A stretch of 64,000 nucleotides of DNA from Strigamia acuminata (Eukaryota; Arthropoda; Chilopoda; Geophilomorpha; Linotaeniidae). The notes below the pieces were generated by a model. It saw only the letters and a list, made by a program, of their open reading frames with translations, searched no databases and was not told the DNA's origin. Within the stretch, counting starts at the first letter, position 1; each line of letters begins with the position of its first letter. The stretch covers positions 558,001-622,000 of the forward strand of contig OX442322.1 of NCBI GenBank assembly GCA_949358305.1, read 5' to 3'. The position numbers and the translations under genes are program-made. Positions 1 to 10,696 of this stretch are shown here, piece after piece.

Positions 1-1640
1 ATCTCTAATTGCCTTTTGTGTCCATTATCCAATGCTTCTTTGTTGCGGGCATTCACATTGTCTGTTACAGACCTTCTCGTCGCACAAAATACCGTTTGTA
101 CAAAACGTGTACCACACAACCACACCACACTCACTAATAAATTTAGTGACGGCACAAAACACATTGCTTCAATTATTTGCAGCACTTGCACGAAAAATAT
201 ACATACTCTTGACAAATCACACCAAAAACAAGATTTTCCCTACCAAAACTTAAGGAGAAAAGAAATACACAACTTCCCGTGGGCAAATCTCACTAAGTGA
301 GATGAACAACTCCACCCAGTATTTCCCAAGTTCTGACCAGTGCACCTGGGCCCGCGGGACACTTGGTGGCCAGAAATAGCCTGTGTGGAAATAGGATTCC
401 GCTACGCGACTGCGTAAAGGGCGGAAAACGAAGGGACCCCAAAACAAAACCTTATAATTAACGACAACCCAAATAATCAAACAATAAAATGTTGGCATGT
501 TGTCTTCTTTGCGGAGTTTTTGCGTCGCAAAATCCCACGTTGAAGCCGTTGTAACGTCGATCCGAAACGCTGAAATTCACTTGTGCATCTGACACAAGAC
601 TTAACCTGTCCCACGATGCACTGATACCCGCTACGGGCCAATCCGTGATGCGTTTGTGCCTGTCGCACCAAACGCGTCCAAAAATCTAGTAATGTTTGCC
701 GAAAATCCCGTGACGTCGTCCAGATGTCTGTCGGTGCTTCGGTAAACTTCTACCTGACGTTATTCCACGTAGGAATAATTCCGAACACACGCTGACGGCG
801 ATTTTCCTCGTTTTTCACCAGCTTGGCATGGGCGGCGCCATTTTGAATTTGGCTGCTCCGCACATCTCGGTGAAAAATCGGCAAAAACAACAAAATTAAT
901 TCTTATTTCGATAAATAATGAGTTCCTACGGTTTCTAGGTGATCCAGTCGTGTTCCTACACGATTCCACAGCCGAATTCCGCCAAAATCTCGACACTTTA
1001 GGGTCGAATGCGACGCCGCTAGTTCGTAGCGTGTCTCGTTGCTCCAAAATTGCTGGAAACCGGCCCAAATCACTTGTTTGTCGTGTCCCGGACACGAAAA
1101 TCTTCTCAGTCCACCGAAATACGTTTCCTAAACGTCTTTGAATCGGTGGGCACATATTTAATATGCGAATCGTGCTTCAAAGTGGTGGCTGACATCTTTA
1201 TTTGTCAGAAAACAGAAAGCAAGTGATTTGACTTGGGATTTGTTCTCCACAAATCTACACGTCATAAAAGGTAAGAACAAATCAATTTGACAACAGAATT
1301 GATTTGTCCTTTACATAACCAATATAAAAGACTCATACTATCAATTGATAGCAGACCAAAAATAACTAAACAATCAGCTCTTTCGAGCAGACGACGCAAA
1401 CGTTAAATATCGCAAATCATGTGCCAATTGACATAACGTAACACGCAATAAAAGTCAATAGCAATTGACACCCGACATCGAGACAAGAATACAATATGAA
1501 CGCAATGCGCCGTTGTCGCACTATATCCGGAAACATGCGACAATCACAGGTTCACGCCATGTGCTTGCTCTAAATCCCAAGAAAATGCGCATACCTTTAT
1601 GCCAATCTTCATGAGACTATCTTTATGACTCAACCACAAG
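1..1640 (-). mobile_element. Copia-family remnant: 5' leader and diverged 5' LTR
   Basis: This stretch is a diverged relative of the leader and LTR of the copia-like element at 57671-63298, in the same minus orientation. Recognisable shared blocks: positions about 40-210 match 61130-61290 (start of the coding region and upstream), 490-720 match 61610-61840, and 945-980 match 62060-62095. Positions about 1270-1590 resemble the 439-bp LTR, including the word GAGCAGACGAC and the TTGATTTGTCCT block. No ORF here looks coding. The leader is visibly CpG-rich, as in the complete copy. The copy is cut off by the window start, so its coding part lies outside. Boundaries at the right are approximate because the LTR end has decayed. 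Confidence 0.6.
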
Positions 1641-2776
1641 GCTACATAAAAGCCGGTCAAGAACACCTTCTCTGAAGACTGATTAAAGCCATCTATGGAC
1701 TCCACCAGTCTGGCCGTGAATAGAATTCTGAGCTGAACCAGGTTCTCCGGAAACTCGGTTTTGTGAGACTTGATTGGTGTAATTGCGTGTACAAGTTGGA
1801 CAATGACGTCATCATTATTGTATACGTTGATGACATGGTCATCTTCGGAAGGACCTTAAAGCATGCTATGGATGCCATCTCCCTTATACAGAAGCATTTT
1901 GACTTAGTAATTTTGGGTGAAACTTAAAAACTGCTTGGCATCCAATTTGAGTTCCTTGGAAAAGTTGGCATCCAGATTCATCAACGTGCGCTCATCACAA
2001 AGATATTGAAAAAGTTCAACTCCTTTGGTACATTCTTTCGGACATCTCCCATTGTTAAATCAACTGTACTGACCAAGCATGATTGCCCACAAACGCTTTT
2101 TGAAGTTGAGGAAATGAAAGGAATCCCGTTTTGCAGCTTACTTGGATTCCTCTCTTTCTTAGCCTCACGCATTAGGCCAGATATTGCTTATGCTGTGAAT
2201 GTAATCAGCCAGTTCCAAGCGAATCCTGGTATGGCACACTGGAAACTTTTATTGGACTTATTGGCTTATGTCAGATACACCCAGCATTATAATCTTGTTC
2301 TGACCCAGGATAGTCAACCTTTTTTGTGTGCCTATGCAGATGCTGACTACGCCAATAACCGAGATGATCGAGTTTCCATTGGAGGGACTTTGGGGAATTC
2401 TGTCATATCGTGGCGAGCTTTCAAGCAGAAATCTGTCGCTTTGTCTACGATGGAGTCGGAGTATGCAGCACTTGCAGAGACAGTTAAAGACTTCATTTGG
2501 CTACAACGTGTACTCCGAGAACTCTTACCGTCTGAAAGCAATGCGAATTCATCCACGGTGTTTTGTGATAATACTTCGACGATCAACTTCACAAAGTCTT
2601 GTATCGAGAACCACCGCACAAAACATATAGACATTAAATATCATTTTGTGTGTGCTCTTGTGAAGGATGAAACCATTTGCATTAAATACATCGATACCCA
2701 TGAAAACCCAGCTGATGTTATGACTAGGGCCATAGATAGATCTAATTTATTACGTTTTTGTGCGAGATATATGTGA
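1627..2776 (+). pseudogene. Ty1/copia reverse transcriptase and RNase H remnant
   Basis: Translation shows the C-terminal half of a copia polyprotein. The RT part (about 1627-2000) has the KAIYGL..SGREWN block and the catalytic YVDD near 1832-1843, but contains in-frame stops (TGA near 1673, TAA near 1924). From 2006 the frame stays open for 256 codons to 2776 and holds the RT-connection and RNase H. It ends with the family's ADADYA, LSTMESEYAALAE, CDN and KHIDIKYH blocks and a conserved HENPADVMT tail. It is transcriptionally opposite to the remnant at 1-1640, so the two are separate insertions or the product of a rearrangement. A purine tract (about 2814-2827, ending GTGGGGGCTGC) followed by TGTTAG at 2829 is a candidate polypurine tract and 3' LTR start. 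Not functional as it stands. Confidence 0.85.
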
Positions 2777-2848
2777 ATTAGTAAGAATTGATATTGTTTC
2801 CTTTCCTTAGCAATATGTGGGGGCTGCTTGTTAGTTTTTGATGTATAT

Positions 2849-3422
2849 TGTTACGTGGTTTCCGGGCCTAATTAGGTTTCCACGCAACGTTATTTAAATT
2901 GGGGTTTAGTGAGTGTGAAAGGAAAGAATGAGATTTGTTTTATGCTTAAATTCAATTCAGTTTTATTTGACCGGACAAACAAAGTTTGTTCGATCCCTTT
3001 TAAACTCAGATACATTTATTCTAAAAACAGCTCAGAATGTTATTTGGATAAAGTATCATTTTTACATTTGTTAAATTGTACAACCTTTATTAATTGGGTT
3101 ATAAAACAACTATGTGATAACCTAAATGTGATGTAATCAAATTGGTTTATAGTCATCAGCCGCGCTCTTTATCGAGGCGACATCAGACTCTCTAGTTCCT
3201 GAAAAGCAAAAGATATTAGAGACCTGTCTTAGTGTGGGCTCCTTATTTATAGCAAATCTGCCATAAACCCCATAATCGAATTGATCGGTCCATCACATGA
3301 CGATGACGGATTCCAGCCGTCAACGCCATCTGTGGCCGAAATTTAACAACATTTATCTAATTATTTGCCTAATTGCGCGGCATGGATCGCCCGTCAATTG
3401 GGACGGTCTGTACGCGTAACAA
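2849..3422 (-). repeat. LTR of a minus-strand element (3' LTR or solo), 574 bp
   Basis: The segment begins TGTTACG and ends CGTAACA, a 7-bp perfect terminal inverted repeat typical of LTRs. Immediately to its right (3423-3434) the plus strand is a pyrimidine tract, so on the minus strand AAAAAAGGGAG sits directly upstream of the LTR, as a polypurine tract does before a 3' LTR. This orients the element to the minus strand, with its body to the right, towards the Ulp1-like ORF. I did not find a second copy in the window. Its left end lies 20 bp inside the possible 3' LTR of the plus-strand copia remnant, which suggests a nested insertion. Confidence 0.6.
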
Positions 3423-3434
3423 CTCCCTTTTTTG
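3423..3434 (-). other. Candidate polypurine tract
   Basis: On the minus strand this is an A6-G3-A-G purine run abutting the LTR at 2849-3422. It would prime plus-strand DNA synthesis in an LTR element. Supported only by position and composition. Confidence 0.5.
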
Positions 3435-3601
3435 TTGTGTTTTGGATCCCAAAATACAAAAACTTCGGTACCAGACAGGTATTTGCTTTTCCATTGTTTA
3501 TTTTTACATATTTGAAAAGTCTAACAAAAGAAACATAAAGAAAAAGAAAAATTTTGTCAAAGTTAAATTATCAAAATCAAAATTTGTTTTCTTCTTCCTT
3601 T

Positions 3602-4993
3602 TTAAATTTTATCAAACGGCTCGAACTCTCCGTGATGAATCTCGTATAGGATTCTCGTTCTTAACTCCGTCCCGTCCGCCAATTTCATCAAATCCTTATT
3701 CTCTAGATATCGGCGAGCGAAATGCAGTATCATTGGCCCACAACTATCTCCATCAAGTTGTGGGGCCTTCGGCGGGAACCATCGTTGATATTTTGGGAAA
3801 ACAAATCCCGCGCCTCTTAAATTCAATTTAATATTACTCCAATATTGAAAATGGTCGCTAGTTGGCTCGGACGAAGAATCATAGAATCCCACATTGTTTG
3901 GAAAACGACTCCTGTCGTATAAGTAGATCATCCAATGAAATTCAGTAGGTATTGGAAAAAACCAAATGGTGTGGCTGTCCTTCGGCTGGTCCACCAAATC
4001 TTTGTACCAGCGCCACGTATCTGGTTTATCTGCGGCTGACATCAATCTTTCGACTACCGAAACTGGATACGCAAAAACCTGAGGATGTTTCTGCATTAGC
4101 ATCCCAAGGTACACATTGATGACAGTGTCGTGTACCCAGGACACTGTACCTGGCATTAAGGCTCCAAGAGATATCATTTCTTGAAGGCGTACGACAATGT
4201 GAGGACGAATTTTTGAGATATACAACGGCTCATCCGGTTGTTTATCATAGATGGCGTACCAAATCTCTAGGGCTCGCATCTGCTTGTCGAAGGGTATGCC
4301 GACTTTGTAATCCTTCGGCGGTGGCGGGAGATTTATCCTCGGATCGTAGAGTTGGGTTCGTCTCCCCAGCTCTTTTGCACGCGCCACTCTATTCTTCAAC
4401 TTCGCCTCCTCGACCAAAAGCTTTTGCGATGCTTCCTTGTACGCCTCGTAAACACGCCTTCCTTCTGCTCCTTTGAGTTGGAGTGGAACAATTGCCGCTG
4501 TCAGATTTCCCCGCTTGTCGGTAATCTCAGACAGACGACGATTGTTTCGCTGAACTGATTGCTCTGCCTGGTCCCTTATTACTTTTAATCCTCTCGGGGT
4601 CAACTTCTTCTCAGCTCCGTCACTTTGTCGTACTATCGTTCGGTTACGCTTGCGCCTTTCCTGGCGGTTTCGCTTTTTAACATATTTCGGATCGGCTGGG
4701 TCCAGTTGCTTTGGTCTCTCTTTCCGTCCTTGCTTCCGTCGGTTGGTAAATGGGCGTTCGAACGAAACCAAATCTTCGAGATTGATCGGTTTGCCTAACA
4801 CCGGCATCGGGTTCCTCGGATCCAGTGTTCGATCGTACCAGTTCCATAGTTGCATCGGATCTGGTTGCGCTGCCTCTGCTTGTTGGGGCGGCTTGTACAC
4901 TGGCACTTCAAACTCATTGTCATCCGAAGAATCGGTTGAGTGGATGTCCATTCTGTCAAACTTATTTGCCATGTCATCCATTGGCAAATACAC
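3602..4993 (-). CDS. Ulp1/C48-like cysteine protease domain protein, probably element-borne
   Basis: Intact 463-codon ORF. Residues 1-60 are acidic. Residues about 80-215 are strongly basic and helix-prone (many R/K, including a KKRNRQERRKRNR run), suggesting nucleic-acid binding or nuclear targeting. Residues about 235-460 form a Ulp1/SENP-like domain. The expected catalytic elements are visible in order: His in FHWMIYLYD, Asp in GFYDSSS, Gln in APQLDGD and Cys in DSCGPM. Such proteases cleave ubiquitin-like conjugates or viral/element polyproteins; the substrate here is unknown. The stop codon lies 170 bp from a candidate polypurine tract and LTR on the same strand, so it may be the last ORF of an LTR element. 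It also lies downstream of the decayed gypsy pol on the same strand, but shared membership is not shown. Internal Met codons at residues 6 and 9 are alternative starts. Confidence 0.7.
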   Translation of the reverse strand: MYLPMDDMANKFDRMDIHSTDSSDDNEFEVPVYKPPQQAEAAQPDPMQLWNWYDRTLDPRNPMPVLGKPINLEDLVSFERPFTNRRKQGRKERPKQLDPADPKYVKKRNRQERRKRNRTIVRQSDGAEKKLTPRGLKVIRDQAEQSVQRNNRRLSEITDKRGNLTAAIVPLQLKGAEGRRVYEAYKEASQKLLVEEAKLKNRVARAKELGRRTQLYDPRINLPPPPKDYKVGIPFDKQMRALEIWYAIYDKQPDEPLYISKIRPHIVVRLQEMISLGALMPGTVSWVHDTVINVYLGMLMQKHPQVFAYPVSVVERLMSAADKPDTWRWYKDLVDQPKDSHTIWFFPIPTEFHWMIYLYDRSRFPNNVGFYDSSSEPTSDHFQYWSNIKLNLRGAGFVFPKYQRWFPPKAPQLDGDSCGPMILHFARRYLENKDLMKLADGTELRTRILYEIHHGEFEPFDKI

Positions 4994-5752
4994 CTCACTT
5001 TGAAATCACTGAACTCTCCTAACCTATTTGATGAAAGAGGAGAAAAAAAAATATAAAATTAAGAACAAAGTAAAAATAAATATAAATCATTCTTTCACTC
5101 AATATCCAAAACTATTCACATTAAAAACAAGCATTTTCATAATAAATTACAACTCTTAACAATTCTCCAAAGTGGGAAAAAAAACAAATTCAAAAATATT
5201 TTTCCAATTTCTCTAATTTTCTTTAAAATTAACAATACCGTTAAAACATCAACTCATTTCAATTATTTACAATAAATAACTCTTATTAACATTCAATCAA
5301 AATTATGCCGTGAAATATTTAGACTAAATTTATCGAAAATTTCAACACATTATATTTTTAAGCAAAATTCGCGATAGATTCCTCTCGCGTCCACAGTCAA
5401 TTCGCATTATCCAAATTAAATTTTTCCAATTTACTCTTTAAAACCATTTTTAAATTAAACTATTACATTACTAAATTCAATTTCAAATTATTCCAAAATT
5501 TTACCTATCTTATTAAATGCTGTAAAAATTCAAAGAGAATTGACAAAGATCGCGATTGGTTTCGATTCGCGAAGTCCGCTCATAAAGACGTTTAAAACTT
5601 AACATTTCATTCTAAAAATCACTTATAATCATTCAAAACACTTACACAAACCTTTTGTAACTCAATTTCAAACACAAAATGTCAAAATAATCAGGAATTT
5701 TTGTCTCGGGTCACGCAAATATTTCGCGTTCACCTCAACCAAAAATGTGCGC
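4994..5752. other. AT-rich stretch without recognisable gene
   Basis: About 760 bp of very AT-rich sequence with scattered CG-containing words (TCGCG near 5371-5395 and 5570). I see no ORF of interest, no clear LTR and no tandem array. It may contain the decayed 3' end of the gypsy element to its right. Confidence 0.4.
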
Positions 5753-6251
5753 TTAGTAGAATGGGCAATAATCTTTTCGTTTACGCGGTCTGAGTCTGCG
5801 CGACCAGAAATCATTGGTTTGTGAACTTGCGCCATATAGTGGCGAATTTTGAAGTTGGTTTTTATTCGTTTTCATCGTAGGCTGTGGTTCAAACAGTGAT
5901 TTTAGAAAGATTTGTTCTGTATCATCTATATAACGTTCCTTTGGCTTGATTTTCGTTGTTTTCACTAGTTTTTCTGTATTTTCAACTACAATTTCACCTT
6001 TTTTACTGATTTTTTTCACTTTGTCAGCAAATTTCACTTTCTTTTCTGGCAAATCTTTCAAAACTTCATCTATTTCTGGTTCAACTCGCTCTTTGTATGG
6101 TTTTAATCATTCTACATTCACTATGTCACTTTTTTTTCTTGTAGAATTGATTATTTCATAATCATTTGGTGCTGTTCTTCTCACAATTTCGTAACGGCCG
6201 GAAAATTGCGGTAAAAGCTTCTCTGACAAGCCAACTTTTCTATTGATGGTT
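5753..6251 (-). pseudogene. Gypsy pol C-terminal tail, separated from integrase by hAT
   Basis: The first part (up to 6107) has the post-integrase module found after gypsy integrases: KVGLSEKLLP followed by F.GRYEIVRR and DYEI, ending in a D-I-V-N-V-E block. A TGA at 6107-6109 interrupts it. The same frame then continues to 5753 as a lysine-rich tail of about 100 residues containing KKVKFADKVKKISKK. The module normally helps integrase bind DNA or chromatin. Apparent single-base nonsense change; otherwise in frame with the integrase at 9171-10007 across the inserted element. Confidence 0.7.
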
Positions 6252-6357
6252 AAGCCTGCTATTTTTGCAGACTTAAAATCGTGAAATTGCGGGCGGAAAG
6301 CGGCATTAAAAAGCGGCATTTTGCGGACTTATTGCGGACGTATTGCGGGCTCATCCG

Positions 6358-6575
6358 GGAAGTTTTTGATCATAATTTCAAGTTTTTGATCAAAATTTCA
6401 AGTTTTTAAAGGAAAATTTCAAGTTTTTAAAGGAAAATTTGAACTTTTTATTGAAAAATTAAAGTTTTTAAAAGAAATTTGAAGTTTTTAAGAAAAATTT
6501 GAAGTTTTTAAGGAAAATTTGAAGTTTTTATTGGAAAATTAAAGTTTTTAAAAGAAATTTGAAGTTTTTAAAGAA
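6358..6575 (-). repeat. A/T-rich degenerate tandem repeat inside hAT
   Basis: About eight imperfect units of roughly 20-30 bp built on the words GAAGTTTTTAA and GGAAAATTT. It lies between the subterminal GCGG-rich region and the transposase 3' end. Confidence 0.7.
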
Positions 6576-7915
6576 AGTTTTGAGCCACAGTATCAGTTTC
6601 TTCAAAAACAATAGAATTAAAGTGGATGATGTTCATATACTCAATATTTTCCATTGTAAAGCTGAGTCTTCGATCCGACAAGATGTGTTTGTATTGCGAA
6701 AACGATCTCTCAACTTCGACGGATGTTAATGGCGCAAACTTCGTGCATCGTTTGTGTTCGTAATCCTGATTTGAAACGAAGCTTTCGAGATCAACGTTTT
6801 TTCTCAAGCTCTCTTCCAACCTCTCCTTCAGGCTACCGTCCAACATCTTTAGCGCGTCTTGAACTATCTGGTACTGTGCGCTTTTTTGTGCACCTTGTTC
6901 TTCCAATCTCTTGATTGAGACAGGCAACCACTTGAATTGATCAATTTCGATCAGCTGGTTCTGCAGTTCGATGGACAGAAATAATTTTTTGGCTGTGCAT
7001 GCGCCGGAACAATTCGAATCAAGCTTGTCTACGAAGGCCGACACTTTGTCGTAATGCTCATGATAATAAAGAGTCGTGTTTAACCAAGTAGCCCACCTTG
7101 TTAACACTGGGGTTGGTGGAAGGGGAAGCCCAGTTGCTTCTGTAAATAACTGCTTCCTGTAATTGCTGTTGCAGAGAAGACGCTTCATGCTTGCAATAAA
7201 TAAGTACAACGTTTGGTTTTCGCTTCTGATCTTCTCGCACACAAGACTAAACGCATGTGCCAGACAAGTGACATGATTGAGATTTGGAAACAACTCCTTC
7301 AGCAGTCTCACGGCAAGCAGCATATAAGCAGCTTGGTCACTGAGTATTAGCCAGAGTCGATCATAATGTACCGGACCAGACCACAGAAAGATGAGTGAGT
7401 TCATGATTTCCTGCGACACACACTTTGAGTCGGCCTTCGTGATCAATTTAGTAGCCAGTAGCATTGCTTTTGAGTAAACACCGTCTAACTTACCCACTAG
7501 AATATTTAGAACTTTGCGGCTCTTGACATCTTGAGTCTCGTCAACAATTAAAAAAATAGGCAAATCACCGATGTGTTCCCTGACGCGCTTGATGGATGAT
7601 CCAATTTGTAGAGAGGAATGTTAGCCGAGACAAACGCTTCCGTCAATCGTAGATTGAATTTGTTGCGCTCCGAATCTGGGGTTGATTCTAGCGCAGTCGT
7701 AAGCATCGTCTGCCTAGTTCCGTGCCTAGTCATCTGTATGTGGGTTTGGCTCTCCACGTGGCGCTGGACTGTTTAAATTCCGTGGCACGGATCGAATTTG
7801 AGCGCGCATGTGCAAATTGTACAGATAACTTTACCTTTACTGTCGACATCGATGTCCTTAAACTGGCGTTTTGCTTCGCTCTTGAGATATGACAGCGATG
7901 ACTGTTTTTTAGGCA
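6568..7915 (-). pseudogene. hAT transposase, copy 1 (C-terminus complete, N-terminus broken)
   Basis: The open part (7563-6568, 331 codons) contains the RNase H-like core beginning IFLIVDETQDVKSRKV and ends with the hAT dimerisation block VERSFSQYKHILSDRRL. Upstream (7915-7595) is a BED-type zinc-finger N-terminus (CTICTCAL...HVESQTH). This copy has a stop in the zinc-finger linker (TTTAAA near 7768-7773 on the plus strand). It also lacks 97 bp relative to copy 2 at about 7593-7597, with the word GGATG at both deletion ends, and the loss shifts the frame. The enzyme would excise and reinsert the element; this copy cannot encode it whole. Confidence 0.8.
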
Positions 7916-8122
7916 TTGTTCATGGATTTTTGAGAGACACGGTGTAAGAACTGGTTGAAACGAGGATTGTTGTGGCAATAACAATACACAATACATGTTT
8001 ATATATGTCCGATACGACGATACGTGCGTATTACGTAATACGTAATACGCACGTTCACTAACTTTTGGCAAAAAATCTCAAAATATTGACCAATTGCGGA
8101 ATTTCCGCCAAATTGCGGAATT

Positions 8123-8791
8123 TATTAGCCAGAGTCGATCATAATGTACCGGACCAGACCACAGAAAGATGAGTGAGTTCATGATTTCCTGCGACACACA
8201 CTTTGAGTCGGCCTTCGTGATCAATTTAGTAGCCAGTAGCATTGCTTTTGAGTAAACACCGTCTAACTTACCCACTAGAATATTTAGAACTTTGCGGCTC
8301 TTGACATCTTGAGTCTCGTCGACAATTAAAAAAATAGGCGAATCACCGATGTGTTCCCTGACGCGCTTGATGGATGCTTCGTAAACTTTCTGGACGTGAC
8401 TGTTCTCGATCGTTGATCGGCTGGGGATGGGCCGCTTCATTTCCGCTTCCAGGAACCTCTTCAGCACGGGATGATCCAATTTGTAGAGAGGAATGTTAGC
8501 CAAGACAAACGCTTCCGTCAATCGTAGATTGAATTTGTTGCGCTCCGAATCTGAGGTTGATTCTAGCGCAGTCGTAAGCATCGTCTGCCTAGTTCCGTGC
8601 CTAGTCATCTGTATGTGGGTTTGGCTCTCCACGTGGCGCTGGACTGTTTGCATTCCGTGGCGCGCATCGAATTTGAGCGCGCAAGTGCAAATTGTACAGA
8701 TAACTTTACCTTTACTGTCGACATCGATGTCCTTAAACTGGCGTTTTGCTTCGCTCTTGAGATATGACAGCAATGACTGTTTTTTAGACAT
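8123..8791 (-). pseudogene. hAT transposase, copy 2 (N-terminal half only)
   Basis: Starts MSKKQS at 8791. Reads through an intact BED-like zinc finger (C..C, then H-x5-H), the DHPVLKRFLEAEMKRP segment missing from copy 1 and the IFLIVDETQDV core start. It then stops being homologous at 8123, where it runs into the tail of copy 1. Positions 7345-8122 and 8123 to about 8997 are a head-to-tail duplication; the second is longer by the 97 bp deleted from copy 1. Truncated, so presumably inactive as an enzyme, but the DNA-binding domain is whole. Confidence 0.8.
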
Positions 8792-9170
8792 TTTTCGTGG
8801 ATTTTCGAGAGACACGGTGTGTGAACTGGTTGAAACGAGGATTGTTGTGGCAATAACAATACACAATACATGTTTATATATGTCCGATACGACGATACGT
8901 GCGTATTACGTAATACGTAATACGCACGTTCACTAACTTTTGGCAAAAAATCTCAAAATATTGACCAATTGCGGAATTTCCGCCAAATTGCGGAATTCCC
9001 GCCAAATTGCGGAATTTCCGCAAAATTGCAGCATTACGGTCCGATTGCAGAAATTGCAGAGGAAAAAACACTTTCAATTTCAAAAATTTTAATGCTAAAA
9101 TGATGCATTTGGATTATCCACACTTTTAAAAACATTTTCAGAGAAATTTTTTTTCCGCAAAAATAGCAGC

Positions 9171-10007
9171 TCTATTGATGGTTTTCAAATAAACCAATTC
9201 ACCTGGTTCAAATTCTTTGTTGACTCTATCTTCATCAAACCTTTTCTTGCTTTTTGCAGATTGTTTTTCAAGTCTCTCATTTGCAATTTTCCTGGCTGCT
9301 CGAATGAATTTTGCTGTCCTTAATGTAAATTCTTTCTGTGGCAAGTCCAAATTAACATCTACTGTCAAATCCACATCATATCCCTGAAGTAAATAATGTG
9401 GTGTATATCCTGTTGTTTCATGAACGCCCGTGTTGTATGAAAACAGAAGAAATGGAAGAAATTCGTCCCAGTCAGTATGTTCTTCGTTAACGTAACTTTG
9501 CAACATTTTTGCGAATGTCGCATTAAATCTCTCAGTTAATCTGTTTGTTCTTAGATGGTATCCTGACGTTGTTTTGTGCAAACTTTTAAACATATTTGAG
9601 ACTTCTTCAACCATTTTATTTCTGTATTCCGTTCCATGGTCGCTTAGGATTTCTCTCGGACTGCCTTCTTTCAGAATGACTTCATACAGCAATGTTTTCG
9701 CTGCTTCTAAAGCTGTAGCTGCTTCTGCTGGTCTAGCTATTGCAGATCTTGAAAGATAATCAGTTACAACAAAAACATGTTTATTTCCAAGTTGTGACAA
9801 TGGAAATGGTCCAAGTGTATCTATTCCAATTCGCTCAAAAGGTTTTGAGACTGTTGACCAGGGCTGCATTAGTCCTTTCGCTGGTGTTGTCATTGTTTTT
9901 GCTTTTGTGCAGTGTTGGCAGGACAAGACATAATTTCTCACATCCTTGTAAATTCTTGTCCAGAAGAATCGTGTTCTTATTCGTTTCCACGTTTTTGCCA
10001 ATCCCAA
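9171..10007 (-). pseudogene. Gypsy integrase
   Basis: Shows the zinc-finger Cys pair (CQHC), then the catalytic core: Asp in GIDTLGP, Asp in LSDHGTEY and Glu in LTERFN, with spacing normal for Ty3/gypsy integrases. The original C-terminal frame is cut at 9171 by the hAT insertion and resumes at 6251. It overlaps the RNase H frame (9977-10681) with a shift, so an indel has occurred between them. The His residues of the HHCC finger would lie in the other frame. Confidence 0.8.
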
Positions 10008-10681
10008 ATGAGCAATACATCCTTTTGAAGTTGTTTCGGAACTACTAGTCGTAAATCTTCTATGTTCAGGAAACTGTTAAGTTTTTTCTTCCTGAACAAC
10101 GTTTTGTTTTGAAGAACGAACTGCTTTAGTGGTCGTCTTCTTTTTCTTGGAAGTTGCTCTTGGTTTTCTAGCGCTGTTATGAGGTCCAGTAGTTTGGGAT
10201 CCTTCCTCTGTTCAACAGGGAGGTCCAAGTTTTCTAAGAAAAGCGAAGGTAATTTTTCTATTTCTTCTTCACTTAATTCTTCCTGGATCCTACTTAAAGC
10301 ATCGGCATCTGTATGTTTCTTGCCGCTTTTATGAAATATTTCAAAATCATAATCAGCTAACTGCAGCGCCCACCTGGCTAGACGTCCGTTTGGGTTTTGG
10401 ACTCCTTTCAGCCATTGGAGGGCCGAATGGTCGGTGATAATTTGGAATTTCTGTCCATACAAGTACGGTCTAAATATCTCTATTGCAAAAATGATGGCTA
10501 ACATTTCTCTTTCAGTTGCGGTGTAATTCTGTTCAGCTGTGCTCATTAAACGACTTTCATAGGCGATGACACGCTCTTGGTTGTTAACTTTTTGTTTAAG
10601 AATTGCTCCTAAGCCGTAGGCACTTGCATCAGTTGAAATCATGAAGGGCTGGGCGAAGTTTGGATGAGCTAACACCGGCAC
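9977..10681 (-). pseudogene. Gypsy RNase H and connection domain
   Basis: Open frame of 234 codons with the gypsy RNase H blocks TDASAYGLGAIL, ATEREMLAI, ITDHSALQWL and a terminal HTDADALSR. It is separated from the RT frame by a stop near 10694 and from integrase by a frameshift near 10000. Part of the gypsy polyprotein; inactive as it stands. Confidence 0.8.
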
Positions 10682-10696
10682 TGTTATTAATGCTGT

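Larger units (their letters stand above)
6252..9170 (-). mobile_element. hAT-like DNA transposon inserted in gypsy integrase
   Basis: A 2.9-kb insert flanked by a 13-bp direct repeat (TCTATTGATGGTT at 6239-6251 and 9171-9183). Its ends are inverted copies of each other: GCTATTTTTGC near 6257-6269 and GCAAAAATAGC near 9158-9169. Subterminal regions hold many short GCGG/GCGGAATT motifs (6288-6350 and 8985-9035), typical of hAT transposase-binding arrays. hAT elements usually make 8-bp duplications, so part of the 13 bp may be chance or a longer cut. The interior encodes two incomplete transposase copies on the minus strand. Confidence 0.75.
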
